64,000 nt of DNA, from contig NZ_CP107008.1 of NCBI RefSeq assembly GCF_025725685.1, forward strand, positions 124,001 to 188,000, read 5' to 3'. A program made the position numbers and the translations under genes. This document shows positions 18,524 through 27,866 of the stretch, one piece after another. The notes under the pieces were generated by a model. The model searched no databases, was not told the DNA's origin, and was given only the letters and a program-made list of their open reading frames with translations. Position 1 is the stretch's first letter, and each line of letters begins with the position of its first letter. Source of the stretch: Halomonas sp. M4R1S46. GTDB taxonomy: Bacteria > Pseudomonadota > Gammaproteobacteria > Pseudomonadales > Halomonadaceae.

Positions 18524-19959
18524 CAGCCCCGGCTCCCCTGGCCATCCTGGGAAGACAGCGCCGCCAGGGCCTCGCGGGCCCGCTGGGCGGCGGCGCGCAC
18601 CTGGTCCGGGGCGGTGCCACCGATATGGTTGCGCGCGGCCACCGAGCCCTCCAGGGTCAGCACGGCGAAGACGTCCTCGTCGATGACGTCGGAGAACTGG
18701 CGCAGCTCCTCGAGGCTCATCTCCGAGAGGTCCTTGCCCTCTTTGATGCCGAAGGCCACCGACTGGCCGACGATCTCGTGGGCGTCGCGGAAGGCCACGC
18801 CGCGGCAGACCAGGTAGTCGGCCAGGTCGGTGGCGGTGGAGAAGCCCTTGCGGGCCGCCTCGCGCATGTTGTCGGCCTTGGCCTCGATGGCCGGGACCAT
18901 GTCGGCGAAGGCCTTCAGGCAGTCCTGGACGGTGGACAGGGCATCGAACAGCGGCTCCTTGTCCTCCTGGTTGTCCTTGTTGTAGGCCAGCGGCTGGGAC
19001 TTCATCAGCGTCAGCAGGCCCATCAGGTGGCCGTAGACCCGGCCGGTCTTGCCGCGCACCAGTTCCGGCACGTCCGGGTTCTTCTTCTGCGGCATGATCG
19101 AGGAGCCGGTGCAGAAGCGGTCGGGCAGGTCGATGAAGTCGAACTGGGCGCTGGTCCACAGCACCAGCTCCTCGCTCATCCGCGACAGGTGCATCAGCAG
19201 CACGCTGGCGAAGGAGGTGAACTCGATGGCGAAATCCCGGTCACTGACGGCGTCGAGGCTGTTCTCCGCGGGGCGGTCGAAGCCCAGCAGCTCGGCCGTC
19301 ACATGGCGGTCGATGGGGTAGGTGGTGCCGGCCAGGGCGGCGGCGCCGAGCGGCAGCACGTTGACCCGCTTGCGGCAGTCGAGCAGCCGCTCCTGGTCGC
19401 GGGCGAGCATTTCCTGCCAGGCCAGCAGGTGATGGCCGAAGGTCACCGGCTGGGCGGTCTGCAGATGGGTGAAGCCGGGCATGATGGTATCGGCCTCGCG
19501 GTCGGCCAGCGCGATCAGCCCCTCGCGCAGGCGGGTCAGCTCGGCGGCCACGGTATCGATCTCGTCGCGCAGGAAGAGGCGGATGTCGGTGGCCACCTGG
19601 TCATTGCGCGAGCGCCCGGTATGCAGCTTCTTGCCGGTGATGCCGATCTTGTCGGTGAGGCGTGCCTCGATGTTCATGTGCACGTCCTCGAGCGCCACCG
19701 ACCAGGCGAAGGTGCCGGCGTCGATCTCGGCCTGGACCTCGTCGAGCCCCCCCAGGATGGCGTCGCGTTCCGCCTCGGTGAGCACCCCGACCCGGGCCAG
19801 CATGGTGGCGTGAGCCCGCGAGCCCTGGATGTCGTGGAGGGCCAGGCGCCGGTCGAAGTCGACCGAGGCGGTGAAGCGGGCGACGAAGGCATCGGTGGGC
19901 TCGCTGAAGCGGCCGCCCCAGGACTGGTTGGTGCGGTGGTTCGTCGGGCTTGGGCTCAT
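18523..19959 (-). CDS. argH: Argininosuccinate lyase
   Basis: A 478-residue fumarase/aspartase-superfamily enzyme for the last step of arginine synthesis (argininosuccinate to arginine and fumarate). The signature [12 protein letters not shown], the catalytic region [12 protein letters not shown] and [14 protein letters not shown] are all present. I chose ATG 19959 ([18 protein letters not shown]), with AGGA about 10 bp upstream, over in-frame ATGs further up that lack a ribosome-binding site. Confidence 0.96.
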   Translation of the reverse strand: MSPSPTNHRTNQSWGGRFSEPTDAFVARFTASVDFDRRLALHDIQGSRAHATMLARVGVLTEAERDAILGGLDEVQAEIDAGTFAWSVALEDVHMNIEARLTDKIGITGKKLHTGRSRNDQVATDIRLFLRDEIDTVAAELTRLREGLIALADREADTIMPGFTHLQTAQPVTFGHHLLAWQEMLARDQERLLDCRKRVNVLPLGAAALAGTTYPIDRHVTAELLGFDRPAENSLDAVSDRDFAIEFTSFASVLLMHLSRMSEELVLWTSAQFDFIDLPDRFCTGSSIMPQKKNPDVPELVRGKTGRVYGHLMGLLTLMKSQPLAYNKDNQEDKEPLFDALSTVQDCLKAFADMVPAIEAKADNMREAARKGFSTATDLADYLVCRGVAFRDAHEIVGQSVAFGIKEGKDLSEMSLEELRQFSDVIDEDVFAVLTLEGSVAARNHIGGTAPDQVRAAAQRAREALAALSSQDGQGSRG

Positions 19960-20053
19960 CGGGCTGACATCCTGCATGGCTGAAGGGGTGGGTGAGGGCC
20001 GGCGGCGCGCCGGCCGCAGCTCGGCGAGGCCGCGCTGGCTTGACATGCGGGAA

Positions 20054-20062
20054 AGTGTACCA
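20054..20062 (-). promoter_or_regulatory. Extended -10 promoter candidate for argH
   Basis: On the minus strand TGGTACACT (TACACT -10 at 20059-20054) lies about 95 bp upstream of the argH start. It has the same TGG-TANACT form as the engB and dapB candidates. No ArgR box was recognised. Confidence 0.4.
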
Positions 20063-20111
20063 GAGTCCACGGGCCAGGCGAGGGGCGGCGGGACGGCCGG
20101 GACGTGACGAT

Positions 20112-20140
20112 TTTTCCTGGCCTCCCCGGTCCTTTATGAT
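20112..20140 (+). promoter_or_regulatory. Possible hemC promoter
   Basis: A TATGAT -10-like hexamer (20135-20140) sits 17 bp from a weak TTTTCC -35 (20112-20117), about 75 bp ahead of hemC in the 257-bp divergent argH-hemC gap. The -35 match is poor, so this is tentative. Confidence 0.35.
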
Positions 20141-20216
20141 GGCAGCAAACCAAGACATCACCGGGCGCCGGCGCAAGGGGTGCCGAGTGCAAGCGAACCG
20201 GGACGGGGAGAACCAC

Positions 20217-21158
20217 GTGCAAGCCATCGAAACGCTGCGTATCGCCACGCGCAAGAGTCAACTGGCCATGTGGCAGGCCGAACATGTCCGCGACCGCCTG
20301 ATGGCGACCCATCCGGGGCTCAAGGTCGAACTGGTGGCCATGGCCACCCGGGGCGACAAGATCCTCGACACGCCGCTGGCCAAGGTCGGTGGCAAGGGGC
20401 TGTTCGTCAAGGAGCTCGAGGAAGCGATGCTCGATGGGCGTGCCGACATCGCCGTGCACTCCATGAAGGATGTGCCCATGCATTTCCCCGAGAGTCTCGG
20501 CCTGTCGGTGATCCTCGAGGGGGCCGAGCCCACCGACGCCTTCGTCTCCAACCACTACGCCTCCCTGGACGAGCTGCCCGAGGGGGCGCGCATCGGCACC
20601 TCCAGCCTGCGCCGCGGCCTGCAGATGCGCGAGGCGCGCCCCGACCTCCAGGTGCTCAACCTGCGCGGCAATGTCCAGACCCGCCTGGGCAAGCTCGATG
20701 CTGGCGACTACGACGCCATCCTGCTGGCCACCGCGGGCCTCAAGCGGCTGGGCCTCGAGGCGCGCATCACCATGGAGCTGCCGCCGGAGGTCTGCCTGCC
20801 GGCCTGTGGCCAGGGTGCCCTGGGCATCGAGTGCCGCATGCACGATGCCGAGCTGATCTCGCTGCTGGCGCCGCTGGATGACCCGGCCACCGCGACCCGG
20901 GTCCGCGCGGAGCGCGCCATGAACACCCGCCTCGAGGGCGGCTGCCAGGTGCCCATCGCCGGCCACGCGGTGTTCGAGGACGATGGCGAGACCCTCTGGC
21001 TGCGCGCTCTGGTGGGCAACCCGGAGGGCACCGAGGTGCTGCGCGCCGAGGGTCGCGGCTCCCTCCACGAGCCCGAGGCGCTGGGCATCCGCGTGGCGGA
21101 GGAACTGCTGGACATGGGCGCCGGCGAGATTCTCGCCGAGGTCTACGGCGCCGGCTGA
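20217..21158 (+). CDS. hemC: Porphobilinogen deaminase (hydroxymethylbilane synthase)
   Basis: A 313-residue haem/sirohaem biosynthesis enzyme that polymerises four porphobilinogens. The dipyrromethane cofactor Cys lies in [13 protein letters not shown], about residue 243. Arg-rich substrate motifs [12 protein letters not shown] and [12 protein letters not shown] are present. The start is GTG 20217, with GGGGAG 6 bp upstream, which gives the exact E. coli length. The stop overlaps hemD. Confidence 0.97.
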   Translation: MQAIETLRIATRKSQLAMWQAEHVRDRLMATHPGLKVELVAMATRGDKILDTPLAKVGGKGLFVKELEEAMLDGRADIAVHSMKDVPMHFPESLGLSVILEGAEPTDAFVSNHYASLDELPEGARIGTSSLRRGLQMREARPDLQVLNLRGNVQTRLGKLDAGDYDAILLATAGLKRLGLEARITMELPPEVCLPACGQGALGIECRMHDAELISLLAPLDDPATATRVRAERAMNTRLEGGCQVPIAGHAVFEDDGETLWLRALVGNPEGTEVLRAEGRGSLHEPEALGIRVAEELLDMGAGEILAEVYGAG

Positions 21159-21949
21159 TGGCGACGCCGCCGGTACTGATCTGCCGCCCCGGACCGAGGG
21201 CGGCGGCGCTGGCCGAGGCCATCGCCGCCGCGGGCTTTGCCGTCGAGCGGGGCGAGGCCATGGTCCTCGAGCCGCTGCCCGAGACCCCGGAGCAGCGTGC
21301 CACCTGGCTGGACTTCGACCAGTTCCGGCGCGTGGTGGTGGTCAGCCCCTTCGCCGCCGAGTGTCTCGCCGAGGCGCTGGACCGTTACTGGCCACAGCTC
21401 CCCGTAGGCATCGACTACTACGCCGTGGGCGCCGCCACGGCCGCCACCCTGCATCGCCAGTTGGGCGTGCGGGTGCACCTGCCGGCGGCCGGCGGCGAGG
21501 ACACCAGCGAGGCGCTGCTCGCGCTCGGCTCGCTGCAGCGGCTCGCCGGGCAGCGTCTGCTGCTGGTGGCCGGCGAGGGGGGACGGGCCCTGATGGCCGA
21601 GACTCTGGCCGCCCGGGGCGCCCGCCTGACGCGCCTGGCGGTGTACCGGCGTCGCCTGCTCGAGCCGTCGCCGACCTTGCGGCGTCGGCTGGCGGGCGGC
21701 GACTATCAGGCGTTGGTGGTGAGTAGCGGAGAAATCCTCGAACATCTGGCAAGATGGTGCTCACAGGCCGCCTTGAGCCAACCGCTAATCGTGTCCAGTA
21801 CCCGGTTGGCTACACTGGCCGGCACACTGGGGTTTCGTCTTCCCGTCGTGGCGTCGGGCGCCACGCCCGACGCGCTGGCGGCCGCCGTGGCCAGGGCCAG
21901 GGACTCGGAGAGGGCCGATGTCGATCATGACGATCTCGAAAAGGGCTAG
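21158..21949 (+). CDS. hemD: Uroporphyrinogen-III synthase
   Basis: A 263-residue enzyme that cyclises hydroxymethylbilane with ring-D inversion. The family is poorly conserved, but ICRPGPRAAALAEAIAAAGF, VSPFAAECLAEAL, YYAVGAATAATLHRQLGV, LLLVAGEGGRALMAETL and YRRRL fit the two-lobed HemD fold. It starts on the hemC stop (TGATG) and is followed 7 bp later by hemX. Confidence 0.92.
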   Translation: MATPPVLICRPGPRAAALAEAIAAAGFAVERGEAMVLEPLPETPEQRATWLDFDQFRRVVVVSPFAAECLAEALDRYWPQLPVGIDYYAVGAATAATLHRQLGVRVHLPAAGGEDTSEALLALGSLQRLAGQRLLLVAGEGGRALMAETLAARGARLTRLAVYRRRLLEPSPTLRRRLAGGDYQALVVSSGEILEHLARWCSQAALSQPLIVSSTRLATLAGTLGFRLPVVASGATPDALAAAVARARDSERADVDHDDLEKG

Positions 21950-21955
21950 CGACAC

Positions 21956-23587
21956 ATGAGCAAGCAACAACACGATCAGGACGAACAACAGACGCCGTCC
22001 GGCGACGCCCAGGGCGGCGCCGACTCGGCGACGACGGGAACGGGCGCCGAGGCCGGCAAGGGCGGCGGCTCATCGTCGCGCCGCTCGCGGCGTCGTGGCA
22101 AGGGCAGCGGCTCGGCGGCGCACCACGCCACCGCCGAGGCGAAGGCCGACGCCAGGCCCTCTTCGACGACGTCCACGAGCGAAAGCCAGGCCACCCCGGC
22201 CGGCGACAAGCCCGGCGAGACGGGCCAGGCGGCCGCGGCGGCCAAGGCCGCCGATCCCGCCGAGGCCGACGCCGCCAAGCGCGAGGCCGGCAAGGCGACC
22301 GATGCCTCGGCGTCCTCCGCCAAGGTCTCCGATAGCGCCGCTGACGGGACCAGGAGCACGTCCGGCAAGGCGACCGATGCCGCCGCCGCCAAGCGCGATA
22401 CCGCCAAGGCCGCCGCTTCCTCCTCTTCCTCCAGCGGCGCCAAGGCCACGTCCAGCAAGGCCTCGGGCGGCGACGCCAAGGCCCAGCCGGCGTCCGCCGG
22501 CCAGGGCGCCGCCGGGACCCCGGGAGGCGGCGGCGGCCGGGGCGGCTCCGGCAAGGGCAGCAAGACCGGGGCGGTCGCCCTGGGCCTGGTGGTCCTGCTG
22601 GGCGCAGGCGGCGCGCTGTTCGGCTGGCAGGTCTGGCAGAAGCTGGACGCCCAGCAACAGCGCCTGGCCGCCCTGCCGGCCCAGGCGGCCAGCCAGTCGG
22701 CGCTGGACGACCTCGCGGGGCGCCTGGAGAGTGGCGAGCAGCAGCGCAATGCCGCGCTGGACGAGGCGGTGAGCACGCTGCGCAGCGACTTCTCCGACTA
22801 TCGCCAGGACGTCGACCAGACCCTGGACAAGGTGCTCCAGGAGCTGTCCAGCGAGCAGCAGACCGACGAGCGCGACTGGCTGCATGCCGAGGCCGCCTAC
22901 CTGCTGCGCCTGGCCAACCAGCGCCTGCAGCTGGAACGCGACGTCCAGGGGGCCGCCGCCCTGCTGCGCACCGCCGACGAGCGGCTGCGCGAGGCCGACA
23001 ACCCGGCGCTGATGCCGGTGCGCCGCGAGATCGCCTCCGAGCTGGCCGCGCTGGAATCCGTGCCCCGCGTCGACCGCACCGGCCTCTATCTGGCGCTGAA
23101 CGCCCAGCAGGAGCAGATCGCCGGTCGCCCGCTGGCCCAGGACATCGAGGAGATCGCCGCCGACTCGACCATCGAGGAGGCACCCTCCGGCGGCTGGCAG
23201 TCGCAGCTGGCGCGCTTCGGCGGCGAGCTCAAGGACCTGGTCACGGTCCGCCAGCACGACGAGGCGCTCGAGGCGCTGATCTCGCCGGAGCAGGAGTCCT
23301 ACCTGCGACAGAGCGTGCGCCTGGTCCTGGAGCAGGCCCAGCTGGCGCTGCTCAAGGAGGAGCCGCCGCTCTTTGAGGCCAGCCTCGAGAAGGCCCTGAC
23401 CCTGATCCAGGGCTACTACGACACCGACGACAGCGGCGTCCAGGCGGTGCTGTCGCGCCTCGAGGAGCTCAAGGGCCGCGCCATCCGCCCGGAACTGCCG
23501 GACATCAGCGGCTCCCAGCAGGCGCTGGCGAGCTTCATCGAGCACCGCTTCGAGGCCGACAACGGCGGCCAGGGAGATGAGGCATGA
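21956..23587 (+). CDS. hemX: HemX-like membrane protein with extended low-complexity N-terminus
   Basis: A 543-residue protein in the conserved hemCDXY order. Residues 1-200 are Ala/Lys/Ser/Gly-rich low complexity, with repeats of the KATDA/AAAAKRD type. A single membrane helix follows (about residues 205-224, GAVALGLVVLLGAGGALFGW). The periplasmic HemX domain has coiled-coil heptads from about residue 235 and the QTDERDWLHAEAAYLLRLANQRLQLERD motif. Despite old naming, methyltransferase activity is not supported; its role in haem synthesis is unclear. The N-terminal extension is longer than in most homologues. The stop overlaps hemY. Confidence 0.88.
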   Translation: MSKQQHDQDEQQTPSGDAQGGADSATTGTGAEAGKGGGSSSRRSRRRGKGSGSAAHHATAEAKADARPSSTTSTSESQATPAGDKPGETGQAAAAAKAADPAEADAAKREAGKATDASASSAKVSDSAADGTRSTSGKATDAAAAKRDTAKAAASSSSSSGAKATSSKASGGDAKAQPASAGQGAAGTPGGGGGRGGSGKGSKTGAVALGLVVLLGAGGALFGWQVWQKLDAQQQRLAALPAQAASQSALDDLAGRLESGEQQRNAALDEAVSTLRSDFSDYRQDVDQTLDKVLQELSSEQQTDERDWLHAEAAYLLRLANQRLQLERDVQGAAALLRTADERLREADNPALMPVRREIASELAALESVPRVDRTGLYLALNAQQEQIAGRPLAQDIEEIAADSTIEEAPSGGWQSQLARFGGELKDLVTVRQHDEALEALISPEQESYLRQSVRLVLEQAQLALLKEEPPLFEASLEKALTLIQGYYDTDDSGVQAVLSRLEELKGRAIRPELPDISGSQQALASFIEHRFEADNGGQGDEA

Positions 23588-24837
23588 GAAAGCTGATCCT
23601 GCTCGTGGTCCTGGGGCTCGCGGTCGGGGCCCTGTTCGGCCAACTGATGATGTCGGTGCCCGGCTACTGGCTGGTACGCGTGGGCGATACCTCGGTGCAG
23701 ACCTCCTTCTGGTTCGGCCTGGTGCTGCTGCTGGCGGCCTTCGTGGTGGTGCATTTCGGCCTGCGGCTGCTGATGCGCCTCTCGCGCCCGGTGACCCGCT
23801 TCAAGGTGTGGAACAGCCGCTCGCGCAACCGCACCGCCATGCGGCGCACCGTGCGCGGCCTGGTGGCGCTGGCCGAGGGGCGCTGGAAGCGCGCCGAGAA
23901 GGCCCTGGTCAAGGCCGCCGACGATTCCAGCACGCCGCTGGTCAACTACCTCTCCGCCGCCCTGGCGGCCCACTACCAGGGGCGCTACGAGCAGGCCGAC
24001 ACCTTGCTCAAGCGTGCCCACCTCAGTACCGAGGGCGCCGACACCGCGGTGGGCCTGATGCAGGCCCAGCTGATGCTGGACCGCCAGCAGTACGAGGAGG
24101 CCCTGGCGATCCTCACCCGCCTCGATCGCCACCTGCCCAATCACCCGCAGGTGCTCAAGCAGCTCAAGCAGGCCTATATCAGCCTCAGCGACTGGGACGG
24201 CCTGCGCCGGCTGATGCCGCGCCTCGGCGTGCAGCACCTGATCTCCCGGGAGGAGCGCGAGCAGCTCGAGCAGCGCGCCTATCGCGAGCTAATCTCCCAG
24301 GAGGCCCGCCAGCCCGGTGACATCGAGCGGGTGCGCAGCCTCTGGGCCGACATGCCCGACCACCTGCGCGGCAACGTCGACCTGATCGTGCTCTATGCCG
24401 AGGCGCTGGTGCGCGGCAACGAGGAGGGCATCGCCGAGCGGCTGCTGCGCCACTCCCTCAAGGAGCACTGGGACAGCCGCCTGGTGCTGCGCTACGGGCT
24501 GCTCGAGGTGGATGCGGCGCGCCAGCTGGTGGTGGCCGAGAAGTGGCTGCAGGAGCGGCCCAACGACCCGGATCTGCTGCTCACCCTGGGCCGGCTCTCG
24601 CTGCGCAACGCCTACTGGGGCAAGGCCCAGGAATACTTCGAGGCCAGCCAGCGCCAGCGGCCCAGCGGCGTGGTCTGCGCCGAGCTGGCCCGGCTCTATG
24701 CCAACCTGGGCGAGCACAACAAGAGCCAGCTGTACTACCGGCAGAGCGTCGAGCTGCTCGACAGGTCGCTGCCCTCGCTGCCCCAGCCCACCGAGCCGGA
24801 GGACACGCCGGCGAAGTCGGCCAAGGCGGCGTCCTGA
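23584..24837 (+). CDS. hemY: HemY-like TPR membrane protein
   Basis: A 417-residue inner-membrane protein with two N-terminal helices (about residues 1-25 and 40-65). The HemY_N domain carries the NSRSRNRTAMRRTVRGLVALAEGRW motif and is followed by tetratricopeptide-like repeats. This is the gammaproteobacterial HemY found after hemX, not the oxygen-dependent protoporphyrinogen oxidase of Bacillus that shares its name. The start overlaps hemX (ATGA). Confidence 0.92.
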   Translation: MRKLILLVVLGLAVGALFGQLMMSVPGYWLVRVGDTSVQTSFWFGLVLLLAAFVVVHFGLRLLMRLSRPVTRFKVWNSRSRNRTAMRRTVRGLVALAEGRWKRAEKALVKAADDSSTPLVNYLSAALAAHYQGRYEQADTLLKRAHLSTEGADTAVGLMQAQLMLDRQQYEEALAILTRLDRHLPNHPQVLKQLKQAYISLSDWDGLRRLMPRLGVQHLISREEREQLEQRAYRELISQEARQPGDIERVRSLWADMPDHLRGNVDLIVLYAEALVRGNEEGIAERLLRHSLKEHWDSRLVLRYGLLEVDAARQLVVAEKWLQERPNDPDLLLTLGRLSLRNAYWGKAQEYFEASQRQRPSGVVCAELARLYANLGEHNKSQLYYRQSVELLDRSLPSLPQPTEPEDTPAKSAKAAS

Positions 24838-24863
24838 GGATCGCCCGCGCCCGACCCACCATG

Positions 24864-24893
24864 AAGAGGGGCTGCCGGACGGCAGCCCCTCTT
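24864..24893. terminator. Bidirectional terminator between hemY and the MscS gene
   Basis: Perfect 13-bp stem AAGAGGGGCTGCC (24864-24876) and GGCAGCCCCTCTT (24881-24893) with a GGAC loop. It lies between convergent hemY (ends 24837) and the channel gene (ends 24916). A/T-rich ends on both arms suit both strands. Confidence 0.75.
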
Positions 24894-24915
24894 GCGTTGG
24901 CGTGGGTGACGGTGG

Positions 24916-27207
24916 TTACGTCTCGCCGTCGTACTCTTCCTGGTTGTGGACCTCCTGGGGGGCCTGGGTGTCGGCGGCCACCGCGGGATCTTCGTCGGTC
25001 GAGGCGGCGGCGCGTTCGCGCGCCTGCTGGCGGATGACCCGCACGTTGGCCGGCGGGGCGCCGCCGGCCTTGTCCTCGCCGAAGTAGAGGGTGGTATGGG
25101 GGAAGGGGATCTCGATGCCGGCCGCGTCGAGATGCAGCTTGACCAGGCGGTTGTAGGCGCGGCCCACGGCCCACTGGTCTCCCGGCGTGGTCTTGATGCG
25201 CACGCGGATGTTCACGGAGCTGTCGGCCAGCGCGATCACGCCGGCGACCTCCAGCGGCTCGAGCAGCTTGCCCTTGTGCTCCTCGTCTTCCCGGAGCGCC
25301 TCGAAGGCCTCGTTCAGGGCCTGGATCGCCTCGTCGATGCTCTCGCGATAGGCGATGCCGTACTCCCCGACGTGGTAGGCGAAGTCGCGCATGTAGTTGG
25401 AGACGGTGTCGACGCTGGAGAAGGGCACGATGTGGTAGGTGCCGCTGAGGTCGCGAATGCCCACCGAGCGGATGCTGAGCTTCTCGGCCACCCCGGTGAT
25501 GCCCCCCACGGTGATCACGTCGCCGGTGTTCATGGCGTTCTCCACCTGGATGAAGACCCCGGTGATGATGTCCTGCACCAGCTTCTGGGAGCCGAAGCCG
25601 ATGGCCAGGCCCAGCACGCCGGCACCGGCGATCAGCGGGCCGATGTTGATGCCGATCTCGGCGAGCACGATCATCGCCGTCATGGTGATCAGGGCGATGG
25701 CCAGGGCATTGCGGAACAGCGACAGCAGCGTCTGGGTCCGGGCCGAGGGCACGCCGCCGCCGGTCTCGGGGTTGAGCTTGTGCTCGATCAGGCTGGCCAG
25801 GCCCATCCAGACGGCCGCGGCGATCGCCAGGATCACGAACACGCTCACGCCCTTGCCGACCAGGCTGCGTCCCGCCTCGGAAGCGTACCAGGCGCCCAGG
25901 TCGAAGGCGCCCCAGGCACTCAGCACGACCATCACCACGACGGCGAGGATCACCATGCGGATGACGCGCAGGGCATTGGGCACGTAGCGGTTGAGGCGCG
26001 CCTCGAGCATCGGCAGCTTGCGGCGCAGGTCATCGGAGAGGCGGATCCGCCGGCCGATGGTCTGGGTCAGGAGGCTCGACACCAGCATGCCCACCAGCAC
26101 GGCGGCCAGGGTCTGCAGGGTGGCGAACAGCACGAAGGGCAGGGCATCCTCCGGCCGCGTCAGGGTCAGCACCAGCACCATGGTGAAGTAGGCCAGGGCG
26201 AAGAGGTGCCAGGTGCGGGCGAACAGCTGCAGCGATACCCGGCTGGCGGCCATGGTGGTCTGGCCGGCCTTGTGGTTCAGGGCGTCGCGCAGCCGCCGGC
26301 GGTTGCGCAGCACCACGGCCACGGCGTAGACATAGGCGCCGATCATGATCAGGGTGCCGATCCCCTCGCCGAGCGCCGGCGACAGGTAGGCGTTGACCAG
26401 CGGCACCACCACCATCAGGCCATAGCCGGTCAGCCCGATCAGGCGTGCGATCCAGCGGTTCCAGTAGGCGGCGTCGGCGGCGGCGATGGGCAGCAGGCGC
26501 AGGCCCTCGTAGCGGGAGGCGAAGAGCATGCGCACCGCGGCCTTGAGCAGCTCGATCACCAGGAAGGCGTTGAGGAACAGCGAGGCGCGGGTCGACAGCT
26601 CACCGCTCTCGCCCACCGCGAAGGTGGCGACCAGGTTGCCGCCGACATAGGCCAGCGCGACCACCAGGGCATCGATCACCACCGCCACGCCCACGCTGAG
26701 TACCAGGCGCAGCAGCGGCTGGAGGCCCTGGCCGGTCAGCGACCACTGGCTGAGGCGGGTGAACAGGGGCCGGGCCAGGCGGCGAACGGCGAAGAACAGC
26801 GCGACCGTGGCGAGGATCACCAGCCCCAGGTTGATGGCCGCAGTGGTGAAGCTGGGCAGGTCGAAGGTGCTCGGGGAGGCCGCGAACAGGCCGCTCACGG
26901 CGTCGACGACCTGGCCGAGCTGGCTGCCCAGCTCGCCGACGATGCGGCTGGTGGTCTCGGCCAGCTGGCGGGGCAGCGACGGCGACGCCGCCTCGCTCGT
27001 GGCGGCCTCGGACTCGCTGGCCGCCCCGCGCAACTGGTCGATCAGCTGCTGGCGCGTCTCGGGATTCTCGAGGAGGTTGGCCAGGGTGGCATTGGCCGGG
27101 GCCTGGCCTCCCCCGTCGGTCGATTGGGCCATGGCCGGGAGGGCGGCCAGCATCAGGATGGCCAGCAGCCAGCCGCTGGCCAGGGAGAGGAGTCGTCTGG
27201 TGCGCAC
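24916..27207 (-). CDS. Large MscS-family mechanosensitive channel (YbiO-like)
   Basis: A 763-residue protein. It has a signal peptide (residues 1-27, ending AMA), a periplasmic region of about 100 residues, many membrane helices, and an MscS core near residues 515-700. The core contains the pore helix region NIGPLIAGAGVLGLAIGFGSQKLVQDIITGVFI and the beta domain NTGDVITVGGITGVAEKLSIRSVGIRD. The acidic C-terminus ends DNQEEYDGET-like. Such channels release solutes on hypo-osmotic shock, relevant to a halotolerant host. Closest in layout to E. coli YbiO (741 aa); this is inferred by motif. Confidence 0.9.
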   Translation of the reverse strand: MRTRRLLSLASGWLLAILMLAALPAMAQSTDGGGQAPANATLANLLENPETRQQLIDQLRGAASESEAATSEAASPSLPRQLAETTSRIVGELGSQLGQVVDAVSGLFAASPSTFDLPSFTTAAINLGLVILATVALFFAVRRLARPLFTRLSQWSLTGQGLQPLLRLVLSVGVAVVIDALVVALAYVGGNLVATFAVGESGELSTRASLFLNAFLVIELLKAAVRMLFASRYEGLRLLPIAAADAAYWNRWIARLIGLTGYGLMVVVPLVNAYLSPALGEGIGTLIMIGAYVYAVAVVLRNRRRLRDALNHKAGQTTMAASRVSLQLFARTWHLFALAYFTMVLVLTLTRPEDALPFVLFATLQTLAAVLVGMLVSSLLTQTIGRRIRLSDDLRRKLPMLEARLNRYVPNALRVIRMVILAVVVMVVLSAWGAFDLGAWYASEAGRSLVGKGVSVFVILAIAAAVWMGLASLIEHKLNPETGGGVPSARTQTLLSLFRNALAIALITMTAMIVLAEIGINIGPLIAGAGVLGLAIGFGSQKLVQDIITGVFIQVENAMNTGDVITVGGITGVAEKLSIRSVGIRDLSGTYHIVPFSSVDTVSNYMRDFAYHVGEYGIAYRESIDEAIQALNEAFEALREDEEHKGKLLEPLEVAGVIALADSSVNIRVRIKTTPGDQWAVGRAYNRLVKLHLDAAGIEIPFPHTTLYFGEDKAGGAPPANVRVIRQQARERAAASTDEDPAVAADTQAPQEVHNQEEYDGET

Positions 27208-27312
27208 GCTTGGGCCTCCGTGTCTGGGCGTGGATAGGGCGAGGATGTCGTCGTCAGGCTACCATGGCCGGAGGTGTCGGGCCTCGATGAGCCTTCAGGG
27301 TAGTGTACGAGA

Positions 27313-27340
27313 ATTGTACATGATTGCGATATTGTGTCAT
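27313..27340 (-). promoter_or_regulatory. Promoter candidate for the MscS-family gene
   Basis: On the minus strand, ATGACA (-35, 27340-27335) is separated by 16 bp from TACAAT (-10, 27318-27313), about 105 bp before the ATG. The segment is clearly AT-rich against its surroundings. Confidence 0.55.
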
Positions 27341-27400
27341 ATTTACTGGCAGGCATTGCCTGAATGCCTCCTATCCCCCTGCAAGGCAAGCATTATCGCT

Positions 27401-27429
27401 CGCCACCCGGCCCCGGGTGGCGTTTTTTT
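27401..27429 (+). terminator. Orphan intrinsic terminator upstream of crcB
   Basis: Perfect 10-bp stem CGCCACCCGG-cc-CCGGGTGGCG (27401-27422) followed by seven Ts (27423-27429). It is in + orientation but has no + gene between it and hemY, 2.5 kb upstream. It precedes the crcB pair by 57 bp. It may end a small RNA or act in the crcB leader. Confidence 0.8.
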
Positions 27430-27485
27430 GTGGCCGGCACCGGGCTCGGCTAGCATCGACACGAAGGCGTCAGGGAGACGGATAC

Positions 27486-27866
27486 ATGGGGTTGGCAAGC
27501 CTGGGACTGGTGGCGATGGGCGGGGCGCTGGGCGGCATGGCGCGCCTGGCCGTGACCGAGCTGACCGCGCGATGGCTGGGGCGGGCCTTTCCCTGGGGCA
27601 CCCTGATGGTCAACCTGAGCGGGACCCTGGCCCTCGGCGCGCTGGCCGCGCGCCTCGGCTGGCCGCCCGGCGACTCGCCGGCCTGGCTGGGCCTGGCGGT
27701 CGGGGGCCTGGGGGGCTTCACTACCGTGTCCTCCTTCAGCCTGCAGACCCTCAGCCTGTGGCAGGCAGGCCGCGCAGCGGCGGCCCTGGCCAATGGCCTG
27801 GCCACCCTGGGGCTGGGGGTGATCGCCGCGGCCGCGGGCTGGTGGCTGGCGGGAGGCGGTGCATGA
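27486..27866 (+). CDS. crcB: Fluoride channel CrcB/Fluc, first of tandem pair
   Basis: A 126-residue four-helix membrane protein. Family motifs are GGALGGMARL near the N-terminus, FPWGTLMVNLSGTLALG with the conserved Asn, and GGLGGFTTVSSFSLQTL with the Thr/Ser/Phe-box. Fluc channels are dual-topology dimers that export F-. Here two different subunits are encoded in tandem with an ATGA overlap, so a heterodimer with fixed opposite orientations is likely. AGGGAGA precedes ATG 27486. Confidence 0.93.
   Translation: MGLASLGLVAMGGALGGMARLAVTELTARWLGRAFPWGTLMVNLSGTLALGALAARLGWPPGDSPAWLGLAVGGLGGFTTVSSFSLQTLSLWQAGRAAAALANGLATLGLGVIAAAAGWWLAGGGA

Noticed and set aside
27240..27485. Fluoride (crcB) riboswitch upstream of the crcB pair
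   Set aside because: I looked for the GGnGATG...CCGCC pseudoknot pattern and a second GATG and could not find it in the proper arrangement. Only the terminator is convincing.
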